Assembly (NCBI RefSeq): GCF_017571525.1
Contig: NZ_JAGETY010000012.1
Location: 113,434 to 177,433, forward strand
Length of the DNA stretch: 64,000 nucleotides
Origin: Hymenobacter sp. BT559
Lineage (GTDB): Bacteria > Bacteroidota > Bacteroidia > Cytophagales > Hymenobacteraceae
Direction of reading: 5' to 3'
Shown: positions 33,791 to 42,737 of the stretch, one piece after another
How the letters are laid out: every line of letters begins with the position of its first letter
How positions within the stretch are numbered: the first letter of the stretch is position 1
The notes under the pieces: model-generated
Told to the model about the DNA's origin: nothing
The model's input: only the letters and a program-made list of their open reading frames with translations
Database searches by the model: none
Program-made: the position numbers and the translations under genes

Positions 33791-34759
33791 CTAATAATAA
33801 GCCCCCTCCACCAAATAGCCCTGCACATAATCCCGAATACCCTCCTCCAGCGTCGCAAAAGGGCGCTCGTAGCCGATGCTGCGGAGCTTGCGCATGTCGG
33901 CCTCGGTGAAGTACTGGTAGGTGTCGCGGATATCTTCGGGGGTGTCGCGGAAGCGGATGTCGGCGGGCTGGCCCATCGCGGCGAAAGTATTGAGCGCGAG
34001 GTCCATGAACGTGCGGGCCTGGCCGGTGCCGAGGTTGTAGAGGCCCGAGTGCGTGCGGTGGTGCAGCAGGAAGTAACATACTTCCACCACGTCTTTCACA
34101 TACACGAAATCGCGCATCTGGCCGCCGTCTACATACTCGGGGTTGTGCGAGCGGAAGAGCTGCATGCTGCCGTTTTCGCGAATCTGGCGGAAGGCGTGCA
34201 GGATAACCGAGGCCATGCGGCCCTTGTGGTATTCGTTGGGGCCGTAGACGTTGAAAAACTTGAGACCAGCCCAGAAATAAGGCTTCTCCTCCTGGGCTAG
34301 GGCCCATTTGTCGAAGTCGTTTTTCGACTCGCCGTAGGGGTTGAGCGGGCGCAGTTGGTAGGGTAGGGCATCGTCCTGGTCGGAGTAGCCGAGGCGGCCG
34401 TCGCCGTAGGTGGCGCCGCTGCTGGCATACACCAGCGGCAGGTTGTAGCGCACGCAGGCCTGCCACATCTGCTTGCTATAGTTGAGGTTGAGCAGGTCGA
34501 AGATGGCCGGGTCCTGCTCGGTGGTATCGGTGCGGGCGCCGAGGTGGAAGATGAATTCTACCTGCTCGTGGTTGGCGTCGAGCCACGGAAAGAACTCTTC
34601 GCGGTCGACGTACTCGCGCAGCTTTTTGCCGTGAATGTTGGGCAGCTTTTTCTCAATAGCGAAATTATCGACCACCACGAGGTCGTTGAAATTGGCGGCG
34701 TTGAGGCGGGAGACTAGGCAGCTGGCGATGAAGCCGGCGGCGCCGGTGACGACTATCAT
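33791..34759 (-). CDS. hldD: ADP-L-glycero-D-manno-heptose-6-epimerase
   Basis: This 322-residue short-chain dehydrogenase/epimerase has the nucleotide-binding MIVVTGAAGFIASCLVSRLN, the DFVYVKDVVEV segment and a Tyr-x3-Lys-type active site (NPYGESKNDFD). KFFNVYGPNEYHKGRMASV is characteristic of HldD/RfaD. It makes the ADP-heptose used for LPS core. Together with gmhA at 17298 it shows that the strain makes heptose-containing LPS. It is divergent from the 34830 gene. Confidence 0.92.
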   Translation of the reverse strand: MIVVTGAAGFIASCLVSRLNAANFNDLVVVDNFAIEKKLPNIHGKKLREYVDREEFFPWLDANHEQVEFIFHLGARTDTTEQDPAIFDLLNLNYSKQMWQACVRYNLPLVYASSGATYGDGRLGYSDQDDALPYQLRPLNPYGESKNDFDKWALAQEEKPYFWAGLKFFNVYGPNEYHKGRMASVILHAFRQIRENGSMQLFRSHNPEYVDGGQMRDFVYVKDVVEVCYFLLHHRTHSGLYNLGTGQARTFMDLALNTFAAMGQPADIRFRDTPEDIRDTYQYFTEADMRKLRSIGYERPFATLEEGIRDYVQGYLVEGAYY

Positions 34760-34816
34760 ATCGAGGAGAATTAAGGCCTAAAGGTAGCAAGGGCGGCCGG
34801 CGCTAGGGCCGCCGCC

Positions 34817-34824
34817 TACCTTTG
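34817..34824 (+). promoter_or_regulatory. -7 element immediately upstream of a start codon
   Basis: TACCTTTG ends 5 bases before the ATG at 34830. In Bacteroidota the transcript starts a few bases after this element, so the mRNA would be leaderless or nearly so. No consensus TTG is visible at the usual distance. Confidence 0.65.
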
Positions 34825-34829
34825 CAGCC

Positions 34830-35717
34830 ATGCGCGTTTCGCTCTACCTACCGCTGGGGCTGCTTGGTTTGCTAGCCTGCCAGCCCGAAAATAAGCCGAC
34901 TACTGCCCCCGCCACCATGCAGGTGCACGACGACCTGGGCCGGGCCCTCACGCTGCCCGCCCACCCGCGCCGGGTGCTGGCGCTAGCCCCCAGCCTCACC
35001 GAAACGCTCTATGCCGTGGCCGATACGGCTACTATCATTGCCCGCACGCAGGTTGATGACTACCCCGCCGCGGTCCTGCGCAAGCCCCTCGTGAACTCGT
35101 ATCCGCTCGATATGGAGCGCCTGGTGGCGCTGCACCCCGATGTGGTATTCACCATCGAAGGCATTACCCCGCCCGATGCAGCTGCTCGCCTGGGCCAGCT
35201 GGGCATCCCGGTCTATTATCAGAAATACCGGCGCGTGGCCGACGTGCTGCGCGGTATCAACGACATAGGCCGGCTGCTGGGCCGCCCGGCGCAGGCCAAG
35301 CGCCTGACCGATTCGCTGCAAGCGCAACTCAACGGGCTAGCGAAGCCGGTGCCGGGCGCTGCACGGCCCACGGTGCTGGCGCTAGCCTCGGCCGACCCCA
35401 TTTATGTGTATGGGCAGAATACCCTGTTCACGGATGAGATAAGGCTGGCGGGGGGGCAGAACGCGGTGCGCGATACCTTTCCACAGCCCTTCCCGGCCCT
35501 GACGCGCGAATACGTTCTGAAGATGAACCCAGAGGTGCTACTGGGTGGTCGCTTTGGCAAGCTGGACAGCACGTTCTTTAAAAACAACCCCGAGCTGCGC
35601 CGTACCCGCGCCTACCAGACCCGGCGCGTGTACGCTACCACGCCCAACCTACTGCAACGGCCCAGCCCACGCATCGTAGAGGCCGTACGCGAGCTGCAAG
35701 CCCTTTTGCGTAAGTAG
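34830..35717 (+). CDS. Substrate-binding lipoprotein of a cobalamin/iron-type ABC importer
   Basis: This is a 295-residue BtuF/FhuD-like class III binding protein. It begins with a lipoprotein signal peptide (LPLGLLGLLACQPENK, lipobox LLAC). The domain pattern DDLGRALTLPAHPRRVLALAPSLTE is followed by LVALHPDVVFTIEG and LGRLLGRPAQAKRL. Class III proteins bind cobalamin, siderophores or haem; the ligand is not clear. It is followed 3 bases later by the matching permease, but no ATPase gene follows. Confidence 0.87.
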   Translation: MRVSLYLPLGLLGLLACQPENKPTTAPATMQVHDDLGRALTLPAHPRRVLALAPSLTETLYAVADTATIIARTQVDDYPAAVLRKPLVNSYPLDMERLVALHPDVVFTIEGITPPDAAARLGQLGIPVYYQKYRRVADVLRGINDIGRLLGRPAQAKRLTDSLQAQLNGLAKPVPGAARPTVLALASADPIYVYGQNTLFTDEIRLAGGQNAVRDTFPQPFPALTREYVLKMNPEVLLGGRFGKLDSTFFKNNPELRRTRAYQTRRVYATTPNLLQRPSPRIVEAVRELQALLRK

Positions 35718-35720
35718 CTT

Positions 35721-36722
35721 ATGCCCGCTACGCACCCCGGCCGCTGGCTCTTGGCGGGCATCCTGCTCACGCTGCTGCTACTCGGGCTAGGGCTGCGGGT
35801 AGGCTCGTATGCTACTGATTATGCCTTCATTATCAAGACACTGCGCCACTATGACCCAACTGACCCGGCGCAGCTAGTACTGGTGCAGCTGCGGCTGCCG
35901 CGGCTGCTGCTGGCCTGGCTGGCGGGGGCTAGCCTCGCGCTGAGCGGCTACTTATTGCAAACGCTGGTTACGAACCCGCTGGCCGACCCCTACCTGCTCG
36001 GCACGGCGTCGGGGGCGTCGCTGGGGGCCATTGTGGCCTATTTATTTTTTCCGGCGCTTACGCTGAGCGGGCTGTATTTGCCGCCGCTGGCGGCTCTGGC
36101 GGGCGGGCTGCTGGCTACGGTGCTGGTGGTGGCCATCGGCTCGCGGCGGGGGCGGGTGCTGCCGGCGCCGCTGCTGCTGGGCGGCGTGGCGGTGGGCGCC
36201 CTGGCCGCGGCGCTAGGGTCCCTCATTACGTTTTTGAAGGCTGACCAAGGCAATTTGCAGGTGGTGGTATTTTGGGCGTTTGGGTCGTTTGAGCGGGCTA
36301 GCTGGGCGGTGCTGGGCTACCCGGCCGCCGTGCTGGCGGGTAGCCTGGCACTGCTGATTTTTTTGCAGAAAGACCTGAACATCTTGTTGCTAGGGGAGGA
36401 GCGAGCGCAGGCACTGGGCCTGCCGGTGGCGCGGCTGCGCTGGCTGCTGCTGGCGCTGGTGGCGGCGCTCACGGGTGGGGTAGTAGCCTTGTGCGGGCCG
36501 GTGGGCTTTGTGGGGCTGGTGGTGCCGCACCTCACGCGGGGGCTGTTGGGCACGGCGGGGCGGGCCAACCTGGCGTTTTGCGCGGTGCTGGGTGGGGGCT
36601 TTCTGCTGGCCTGCGACTTGCTGGCCCGGCTGCTTTATCCGCCGGCTGGCCTGCCGGTGGGGCTAGTGACTGCCCTGCTGGGGGTACCGTTTTTCGTATC
36701 TTTGCTGCGCAAAACAAGCTGA
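35721..36722 (+). CDS. FecCD/BtuC-type ABC importer permease
   Basis: This is a 333-residue membrane protein with about ten hydrophobic helices. The type II importer motifs are LRLPRLLLAWLAGASLALSG, TNPLADPYLLGTASGASLGA and the ATPase-coupling GPVGFVGLVVPHLTR. It starts 3 bases after the binding-protein gene. The expected BtuD/FecE ATPase is absent from this window, because queD follows directly. The permease must share an ATPase encoded elsewhere. Confidence 0.9.
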   Translation: MPATHPGRWLLAGILLTLLLLGLGLRVGSYATDYAFIIKTLRHYDPTDPAQLVLVQLRLPRLLLAWLAGASLALSGYLLQTLVTNPLADPYLLGTASGASLGAIVAYLFFPALTLSGLYLPPLAALAGGLLATVLVVAIGSRRGRVLPAPLLLGGVAVGALAAALGSLITFLKADQGNLQVVVFWAFGSFERASWAVLGYPAAVLAGSLALLIFLQKDLNILLLGEERAQALGLPVARLRWLLLALVAALTGGVVALCGPVGFVGLVVPHLTRGLLGTAGRANLAFCAVLGGGFLLACDLLARLLYPPAGLPVGLVTALLGVPFFVSLLRKTS

Positions 36723-36808
36723 TTGTTGGCTGTTAATTGTTGATTGCTGAGTAATAAACTTCTCATAGTCAGCTTGCCAGCCAATAATCAACAATTAACA
36801 AGCAACAA
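36723..36808. repeat. AT-rich inverted repeat
   Basis: Left arm about 36731-36745 and right arm about 36786-36800 are a perfect 15-base inverted repeat (TGTTAATTGTTGATT), with longer imperfect pairing on both sides. It fills the whole gap between the permease and queD and is strikingly AT-rich. Confidence 0.8.
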
Positions 36809-36812
36809 CCAG

Positions 36813-37226
36813 ATGCTATACGTCAGCCGCCGCGAGCACTTTAACGCCGCCCACAAGCTCTACAACCCCGCCTGGAGCCCGGAGCGCAACGCGGAGGTAT
36901 TCGGCCCCTGCGCCAACGAAAACTGGCACGGCCACAACTACGAAATGATAGTGACCGTGAAGGGCCAGCCCGACCCCGACACCGGCTTCGTAGTGGACCT
37001 CAAGGCCCTCAGCGACCTTATCCGCACGCATATTACCGAGCAGGTAGACCACAAAAACCTCAACCTCGACGTGCCGTTTCTGAAAGGACAGCTGGCTAGC
37101 ACCGAGAACCTGGCCGTGGCCTTCTGGCAAATATTGCAGCGCGAGCTGCCAGCCATTACACCGGCCCAGTTGCATTGCATCAAGATTTACGAAACGCCCC
37201 GCAACGCGGTAGAGTACTTCGGCTAG
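36813..37226 (+). CDS. queD: 6-carboxy-5,6,7,8-tetrahydropterin synthase (QueD)
   Basis: This 137-residue protein of the 6-pyruvoyl-tetrahydropterin synthase family is used in queuosine/7-deazaguanine synthesis. The zinc His residues lie in REHFNAAHKL and ENWHGHNYEM, the catalytic Cys in FGPCANEN, and a DHKNLNLD segment and the terminal IYETPRNAVEYF are present. I chose the ATG at 36813; the frame stays open through the AT-rich repeat upstream, which would add 23 unconserved residues. Without other que genes nearby, a biopterin-type role cannot be fully excluded. Confidence 0.88.
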   Translation: MLYVSRREHFNAAHKLYNPAWSPERNAEVFGPCANENWHGHNYEMIVTVKGQPDPDTGFVVDLKALSDLIRTHITEQVDHKNLNLDVPFLKGQLASTENLAVAFWQILQRELPAITPAQLHCIKIYETPRNAVEYFG

Positions 37227-37234
37227 GGCCGTTT

Positions 37235-37336
37235 GTCAGGCTGAGGAACGAAGCATCTTATCACGGCGGCGTTTATCAGAAATTAGCAACCCCAGCGGCG
37301 CAGGCGTGAGAAGGTCCTTCGCAAGCTCAGGATGAC
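37235..37336. repeat. Palindromic intergenic repeat, copy 4 (degenerate)
   Basis: The gap between queD and lpxB holds an imperfect palindrome. The left arm GTCAGGCTGAGG and right arm CTCAGGATGAC resemble the outer arms of copy 3 at 17176. The centre has diverged. Confidence 0.65.
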
Positions 37337-37344
37337 TTAAAAAG

Positions 37345-38469
37345 GTGAAGTACTATCTAATAGCCGGCGAGCGCTCCGGCGACACCCACGCCGCCCACCT
37401 CTTGCGCGAATTGAAGAGCCAGGACCCGGGCGCCGACTTCCGCTACTGGGGCGGCGACCAAATGGAGGCCGAAGGCGGCCACCTCGTGCGCCACTACCGC
37501 GAGCTGGCCGTGATGGGCTTTTGGGAAACGGCTACCAGCCTGCTCAAATTCCGGGGGTTTCTGAAGCAGTGCCAGGCCGATATCCTGGCTTATCGCCCCG
37601 ATGTGCTGATACTCGTGGACTATGGCGGGTTCAATCTGCGCATGGCGGCCTGGGCCAAGGCGCACGGCATCCGGGTGTTTTACTATATCTCGCCCAAAAT
37701 CTGGGCCTGGAATCAGAGCCGGGTCGAGAAAATTAAAGCACTGGTAGATAAGATGTTCGTTATTCTGCCTTTCGAGTCCGAGTTCTACCAGCGCTTCGAG
37801 TACAAGGTCGATTACATCGGCAACCCCACGGCCGATGAGGTAGCTGCCTTCCAGCAAGACCCCAATTTCATGGCCCAGCACGGGCTCGACCCCGAGCGCA
37901 AGATTATTGCCGTGCTGCCGGGCTCGCGCAAGCAGGAAATCGAAGAAATGCTGCACGAGATGCTGGCCGTGCTGCCCGCGTTTCAGGACTACCAGTTTGT
38001 GGTGGCGGCCGTGAGCAACCTCGACCGCGCCTACTACGCCCACTTCGAGCGCAACGGCATCAAGCTCGTGTTCGACCAGGCCTACGACCTGCTGAGCCGG
38101 GCTAGCGCGGCCCTCGTGACGAGCGGCACGGCCACCCTCGAAACGGCCCTGTTTGGGGTGCCGCAAGTGGTGTGCTACCGCACCAGCGGCCTCACCTACA
38201 TGATTGGGAAGGCCGTGATTAAGGTGCCCTACATCTCGCTCGTCAACCTCATTGTGGGCCGCACGGTGGTGGAAGAATTTATTCAGGGCGACTTCACGGC
38301 CCGCAACCTGCTCGACGAGCTTAAGCGCCTGCTCACCGACGAGGCCTACATCGCAAAGCAAAAAGCCGGCTATGCCGAGCTGCGCGAAAAGCTGGGCCAG
38401 CACAATGCTGCCCGCCAGGCCGCCGCACTGATGATTAATTATTTGGGTGAAAAGCAGGCCGCCGCTTAG
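37345..38469 (+). CDS. lpxB: Lipid-A-disaccharide synthase
   Basis: This 374-residue glycosyltransferase (GT19) condenses UDP-diacylglucosamine and lipid X to the lipid A disaccharide. Motifs are LIAGERSGDTHAAHLLREL, VDYGGFNLRMA, YYISPKIWAWNQSR, VLPGSRKQEIEE and TSGTATLETALFGVPQVVCY. The start is GTG at 37345, just after the palindromic repeat, and places GERSGD at the usual N-terminal distance. With gmhA, hldD and the PagL-like gene it adds to the LPS genes dispersed through this window. Confidence 0.94.
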   Translation: MKYYLIAGERSGDTHAAHLLRELKSQDPGADFRYWGGDQMEAEGGHLVRHYRELAVMGFWETATSLLKFRGFLKQCQADILAYRPDVLILVDYGGFNLRMAAWAKAHGIRVFYYISPKIWAWNQSRVEKIKALVDKMFVILPFESEFYQRFEYKVDYIGNPTADEVAAFQQDPNFMAQHGLDPERKIIAVLPGSRKQEIEEMLHEMLAVLPAFQDYQFVVAAVSNLDRAYYAHFERNGIKLVFDQAYDLLSRASAALVTSGTATLETALFGVPQVVCYRTSGLTYMIGKAVIKVPYISLVNLIVGRTVVEEFIQGDFTARNLLDELKRLLTDEAYIAKQKAGYAELREKLGQHNAARQAAALMINYLGEKQAAA

Positions 38470-38573
38470 GCCGGAGGCAGCTACGCGAGCGCGTGGAGCG
38501 CCTGAACATTTGGGCCGGCTTGGTTATTTAGGTAGCCAGGCCGGCCCTACTAGTTTAAGGCCCGGCTAGCCCT

Positions 38574-39446
38574 ATGCTGCCCTCCCTTTCTTCTGCCCAG
38601 GCCAGCGCCGAGCGCACCACCGTGCAGCGCGTGGTGGGCACCACGCTCACGCGCGCTACCGACGTGCTGGCCATCGAGGCTCCGCTCGAAATCAGCTTGG
38701 AATACGGCCCTAGCGGCCAGCGCCAAACCCACAGCCTGGCCGTGACCATGCGCACACCCGGCCACGACGCCGAGCTGGTGGCGGGCTTTCTGCTGAGCGA
38801 GGGCATTATCAACAGCCCGGCCGACATTGAGTCGCTAGCCCACCACGCCGACCCGCGCCGGCCCAAGGAGCGCGGCAACGTGCTGCGCGCGGTGCTGGCC
38901 CCGGGCGTGGTGCTGGAGCTCGACCGGCTGGAGCGGCACTTCTACACCACTTCGAGCTGCGGGGTGTGCGGCAAAACCAGCATCGACGCAGTGAAGGCCA
39001 CCAGTTGCCCAGTGCCGCCATCGCCCGCTAGCCCCCGGGTGCCGGCCAGCCTCATTTATGCGCTGCCCGGGCGGCAGCGGGCGGCCCAGCCGGTGTTTGA
39101 GCAAACGGGCGGCCTGCACGCCACGGCCCTGTTTTCGGCCGAAGGCGAACTATTGCTGCTGCGCGAAGACGTAGGCCGCCACAATGCCTTTGATAAAGTG
39201 GTGGGCGCGGCCCTGCTGGCCGGCCAGCTGCCGCTGGGCCAGCATATTGCGCTGCTGAGTGGCCGGGCCAGCTTCGAGCTGGTGCAGAAGGCTGCCCTGG
39301 CAGGCGTGGCTATTCTGGCCGCCGTGGGTGCGCCAAGCAGCCTGGCCGTAGAAGCCGCCGAAGAGTTTGGCCTCACGCTGCTGGGCTTTGTGCGCGGCGA
39401 CCGCTTTAATATTTACACCCATGCCCAGCGCATCGCCCCCGCATAA
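38574..39446 (+). CDS. fdhD: Formate dehydrogenase accessory sulfurtransferase
   Basis: FdhD carries sulfur from a cysteine desulfurase to the Mo-bis-MGD cofactor of formate dehydrogenases, which is essential for their activity. This 290-residue copy has TMRTPGHDAELVAGFLLSEG, the sulfur-carrying Cys pair in TTSSCGVCGKTS, LREDVGRHNAFDKVVG and RASFELVQKAALAGV. The first 20 or so residues are a weakly conserved extension. It opens the molybdoenzyme cluster that continues to 46887. Confidence 0.93.
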   Translation: MLPSLSSAQASAERTTVQRVVGTTLTRATDVLAIEAPLEISLEYGPSGQRQTHSLAVTMRTPGHDAELVAGFLLSEGIINSPADIESLAHHADPRRPKERGNVLRAVLAPGVVLELDRLERHFYTTSSCGVCGKTSIDAVKATSCPVPPSPASPRVPASLIYALPGRQRAAQPVFEQTGGLHATALFSAEGELLLLREDVGRHNAFDKVVGAALLAGQLPLGQHIALLSGRASFELVQKAALAGVAILAAVGAPSSLAVEAAEEFGLTLLGFVRGDRFNIYTHAQRIAPA

Positions 39447-39477
39447 CCCCCACAACGAGCAAACCTCAGCACCAAAA

Positions 39478-39541
39478 ACCAGCCGGCCCGCTTCAGCGGG
39501 CGTATCTGCGAAATCCGTTTAATCCGTTTGAATCTGCGGTC
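39478..39541 (+). repeat. Dispersed direct repeat, copy A
   Basis: This stretch starts AGCCGGCCCGCTTCAGCGGG and ends at 39541 with CCGTTTGAATCTGCGGTC, directly touching the next ATG. A second copy lies at 55559-55612. The AATCCGTTT unit is duplicated in this copy (about 39512-39529). The GC-rich front half can fold into a short hairpin. Confidence 0.8.
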
Positions 39542-39877
39542 ATGAAACTACGACTGGAAGAAAACTCCCTGCGCCTGCGCTTGTCGGAGGCCGAAGTGCA
39601 GCAGTTCGCCGCCACTGGGCGGGTGGCGTATAGCATTGCGTTTGGGCCGGGCCCGGCCCAAACGCTGCTCTACTCCTTGGAGCGCCTGCCGGCGGCTAGC
39701 CCAGCCACAGCCGTGCAGGTGCGCTACGAAGCTGGTGCGCTGGCCGTGGAAGTGCCAGATAGCGTGGCCCGCAACTGGACCGGTACCGAAAACATTGGTT
39801 TTAAAGGCCTGGTTTTGGTAGCTGAAGGCCGGGAATTACGTATTCTGGTTGAAAAAGACCTGGACAGTCAACACTAG
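39542..39877 (+). CDS. Small conserved protein, DUF7009-like
   Basis: This 111-residue protein begins MKLRLEENSLRLRLSEAEV and contains YSIAFGPGPAQTLLYSLERL, then NWTGTENIGFKGLVLVAEGR and ILVEKDLDSQH. The pattern matches what I recall of DUF7009, small proteins found near formate dehydrogenase genes in Bacteroidota; the name is tentative. Its place between fdhD and the oxidoreductase suggests a role in enzyme maturation or in binding. The ATG follows a dispersed repeat without a spacer. Confidence 0.7.
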   Translation: MKLRLEENSLRLRLSEAEVQQFAATGRVAYSIAFGPGPAQTLLYSLERLPAASPATAVQVRYEAGALAVEVPDSVARNWTGTENIGFKGLVLVAEGRELRILVEKDLDSQH

Positions 39878-39955
39878 GATTTATTTAATAACCGGCTCGC
39901 CGCCTTAGCTTGTTCTACCTTCGTTCTCAGCCCACCCTTTACTACCCCTATTGAT

Positions 39956-42520
39956 ATGGAAGAGTCTCCCATCAACGACCCGAGCAAGGCGGGCAAAACC
40001 GAGCAGCAGGGCGCCCAGCAAAACGCGCCCAAGAGCGGCGAGCGTCCCGACCAGGGCACAGCGCCTACCAACGACCACTACCGCCCCGACCCCCAGGGCG
40101 AGCGCGACCAGCGTCACATTCCGGCCCCCGACGTGGCCGGCGCCAAGTATAAAAACCCGGTGCTGGCCCAGCCCACCGAGGAGCTGACTGGCCTGCGGCT
40201 CGAAAAGCGCATGAAAATAGCGGCCGGCGTACAGGCGGTGATGAAGTCGATGGAGTTTAACTGGGGCGAGGCGGGCGTGACGCGCGGCACCCACGGCCTG
40301 CTCAAGATGAACCAGAAAGACGGCTTCGACTGCTCTTCCTGCGCCTGGCCTGACCCGGATGACCACCGCTCGGTGGCCGAGTTTTGTGAGAACGGCGCCA
40401 AGGCCACGGCCTCGGATGCCGACGACAAAGCCTGCGGCCCCGAAGTATTTGCCAAGTACAGCCTGGCCGAGCTCTCGCACTTCACCGACCGCGACCAGAA
40501 CAACCTCGGCCGCCTCACGCACCCCATGGTGAAGCGCCCCGGCGGCACTCACTATGAGCCCATCGAGTGGCCCGAAGCCTTCGACCTAATTGGCAAGGAG
40601 CTGAACGCCCTGTCTTCGCCCTGGGAAGCTGCATTTTACACCTCGGGCAAGGTACCTAATGAGCCGGCTTTCCTGTTTCAATTGTTTGCCAAGCAGTTCG
40701 GCACCAACAACTTGCCCGACTGCTCGAATATGTGCCACGAGAGCAGCGGTGCGGCCCTTAGCCCCACGCTAGGCCTCGGCAAGGGCTCGGTAACGCTCAA
40801 CGACATTCACGAAGCCGAGGTAATTCTCATTATCGGGCAAAACCCGGGCACCAACCACCCGCGCATGCTCACGGCCCTGCAAAAGGCCAAGAAGAACGGA
40901 GCTAAAATCATCAGCGTGAACCCGTTGATTGAAGCCGGCCTTAACCACTTCAAAAACCCGCAGGACTTCATGAACCCCCTTAAGGCGCTAGGGGTGCTGC
41001 TGGGCGATGGCACGCCGATAACCGACCTCTTCCTGCAAGTGCGGGTAGATGGCGATATGGCCCTGCTGCGCGGCATCATGAAGCACCTCTTCGAGGCCGA
41101 GGACCGTAACCCCGGCCAGGTGGTAGACCATGCTTTTATCAAGGAATTCACCACGGGCTTCGAGTCGTTTGAGCAGAATATCCGCAACACCAGCTGGGAA
41201 GACATTGAGCAGGTAAGCGGCATCAGCCGGGCGCTGCTGCTGGAGGCAGCTAATATGCTGGCCACCAAACAGAAGATAGTGACCTGCTGGGCCATGGGGG
41301 TGACGCAGCAGCGCCAGGGCGTGCAGACCATCCAGGAGATTGTGAACCTGCACCTGATGAAGGGCGCCATCGGCAAGCCCGGCGCGGGCACCTGCCCGGT
41401 GCGTGGCCACTCCAACGTGCAGGGCGACCGCACGATGGGCGTGTGGGAGCAACCTACCAAAGTGTTTCAGGATGCGCTCGGCAAGGAGTTTAACTTCACG
41501 CCGCCCTACAAGCACGGCCACGACACGGTTGAAACCATCAAGGCCATGTATCACGGCGACGTGAAGGTGTTCTTCAGCTTGGGCGGCAACCTGCTGGCCG
41601 CCGGCCCCGACACGGAGCTGATTGCCGACGGTATGCGCAAGCAAAACCTGACTGTGTTTGTGGGCACCAAGCTCAACCGCGGCCACCTTACCACCGGCAA
41701 AACCAGCCTGCTGCTGCCCTGCTTCACGCACGCCGACATCGACATGCAGAAGAGTGGCCACCAGATGACCAGCTGCGAAAACTCGATGGGTGTGGTAAGC
41801 CAGAACAAGGGCGTACTCGTGCCGCTGCCCGGCCACAACATGATGAGCGAGGTCGCCATCCTGGCTGGTGTGGCCATTGCCACGCTAGGCCCCGACCGCA
41901 CCAACGTGGCCGACTGGGTGGCCATGACCGAGAACTACGACGTGATTCGCGACCACATTTCGCGCGTCATTCCGGGCTTTGAGAAGTTCAACGAGCAGCT
42001 GCGCCAGCCAGGCGGCTTCTACCTACCCAACGGGCCCCGCGAGCGCAAGTTCACGACCCAAAACGGCATGGCTAACTTCACCACCACCGACCTGGAGAAG
42101 TACACCGTGGAGCCCGACCAGCTTATCCTGATGACGGTGCGCAGCCACGACCAGTTCAACACCACCATCTACGACTACAACGACCGCTACCGGGGCATCC
42201 ACGGCGAGCGCCGGGTGTTGTTTATGAACAAGGAGGATATGGCAGCGCGCGGCCTCAAAGCCAAGGACCTCATCGACATCACGAGCCATTTTGAGGGTGA
42301 GCAGCGCACGGTGGAGAAGTTTCTGGCAATTCCCTACGACATTCCGAAGGGCAACGTGTCGGCTTACTTCCCCGAGGCCAACCCGCTGGTTCCTATTTCG
42401 AGCGTGGCCAAGGTGAGCAATACGCCTACCTCAAAGTACGTGGTAGTGACGGTGGCACCCACTAAAGTAGGGCAGGCGCCGCAAGCCCAGAAGCAGCGGC
42501 AGCAGGCCGTGCCCGCCTAG
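39956..42520 (+). CDS. FdhF/YdeP-family molybdopterin oxidoreductase
   Basis: This is an 854-residue Mo-bis-MGD enzyme related to formate dehydrogenase H and E. coli YdeP. A hydrophilic, Pro/Gln-rich N-terminal extension of about 80 residues precedes the core. The core has GFDCSSCAWPDPDDHRS for the Fe-S region and CSNMCHESSGAALSP, where a Cys stands at the Mo-ligand place occupied by selenocysteine in FdhF. LIIGQNPGTNHPRML and the C-terminal MGD domain (VRSHDQFNTTIYDYNDRYRG) follow. No partner Fe-S or cytochrome subunit is encoded nearby. The neighbouring fdhD and formate/oxalate-type transporter favour formate or a related acid as substrate. Confidence 0.88.
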   Translation: MEESPINDPSKAGKTEQQGAQQNAPKSGERPDQGTAPTNDHYRPDPQGERDQRHIPAPDVAGAKYKNPVLAQPTEELTGLRLEKRMKIAAGVQAVMKSMEFNWGEAGVTRGTHGLLKMNQKDGFDCSSCAWPDPDDHRSVAEFCENGAKATASDADDKACGPEVFAKYSLAELSHFTDRDQNNLGRLTHPMVKRPGGTHYEPIEWPEAFDLIGKELNALSSPWEAAFYTSGKVPNEPAFLFQLFAKQFGTNNLPDCSNMCHESSGAALSPTLGLGKGSVTLNDIHEAEVILIIGQNPGTNHPRMLTALQKAKKNGAKIISVNPLIEAGLNHFKNPQDFMNPLKALGVLLGDGTPITDLFLQVRVDGDMALLRGIMKHLFEAEDRNPGQVVDHAFIKEFTTGFESFEQNIRNTSWEDIEQVSGISRALLLEAANMLATKQKIVTCWAMGVTQQRQGVQTIQEIVNLHLMKGAIGKPGAGTCPVRGHSNVQGDRTMGVWEQPTKVFQDALGKEFNFTPPYKHGHDTVETIKAMYHGDVKVFFSLGGNLLAAGPDTELIADGMRKQNLTVFVGTKLNRGHLTTGKTSLLLPCFTHADIDMQKSGHQMTSCENSMGVVSQNKGVLVPLPGHNMMSEVAILAGVAIATLGPDRTNVADWVAMTENYDVIRDHISRVIPGFEKFNEQLRQPGGFYLPNGPRERKFTTQNGMANFTTTDLEKYTVEPDQLILMTVRSHDQFNTTIYDYNDRYRGIHGERRVLFMNKEDMAARGLKAKDLIDITSHFEGEQRTVEKFLAIPYDIPKGNVSAYFPEANPLVPISSVAKVSNTPTSKYVVVTVAPTKVGQAPQAQKQRQQAVPA

Positions 42521-42536
42521 CGAATATACCCGATGA

Positions 42537-42567
42537 AGGCCCCTGGCAACCTCGCCAGGGGCTTTTT
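42537..42567 (+). terminator. Terminator of the oxidoreductase gene
   Basis: The stem AAGGCCCCTGGC/GCCAGGGGCTTTTT with a 6-base loop starts 17 bases after the stop and ends in a T run. Confidence 0.9.
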
Positions 42568-42644
42568 CATTGCCCAACCTAATCAGACCCCTAGCAGTAA
42601 AATGCCAGCTATAGCAGATGAGCAAAATAATGCGCTCAGTCTGC

Positions 42645-42674
42645 TTGCCCGGCCCGCTAGTGCTTCTACCTTGC
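42645..42674 (+). promoter_or_regulatory. Candidate promoter of the MFS transporter gene
   Basis: TTG at 42645-42647 is followed by exactly 19 bases and TACCTTGC, which has two mismatches to TAnnTTTG. It lies downstream of a strong terminator, where a promoter is needed. Confidence 0.4.
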
Positions 42675-42737
42675 GTAGGCTTAGCACGGCTAAATCCATC
42701 GTTCACACAGCTTTCACCTTCCTCTTTCCCACCTTCT

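Noticed and set aside
34760..34829. Cobalamin riboswitch upstream of the importer genes
   Set aside because: The gap is only 70 bases and the promoter lies against the start codon, leaving no room for the aptamer.
37357..38403. Long open frame antisense to lpxB (348 codons)
   Set aside because: The plus strand encodes a clear LpxB with all motifs; the antisense translation is low-complexity and His/Val/Ala-rich, typical of a shadow frame.
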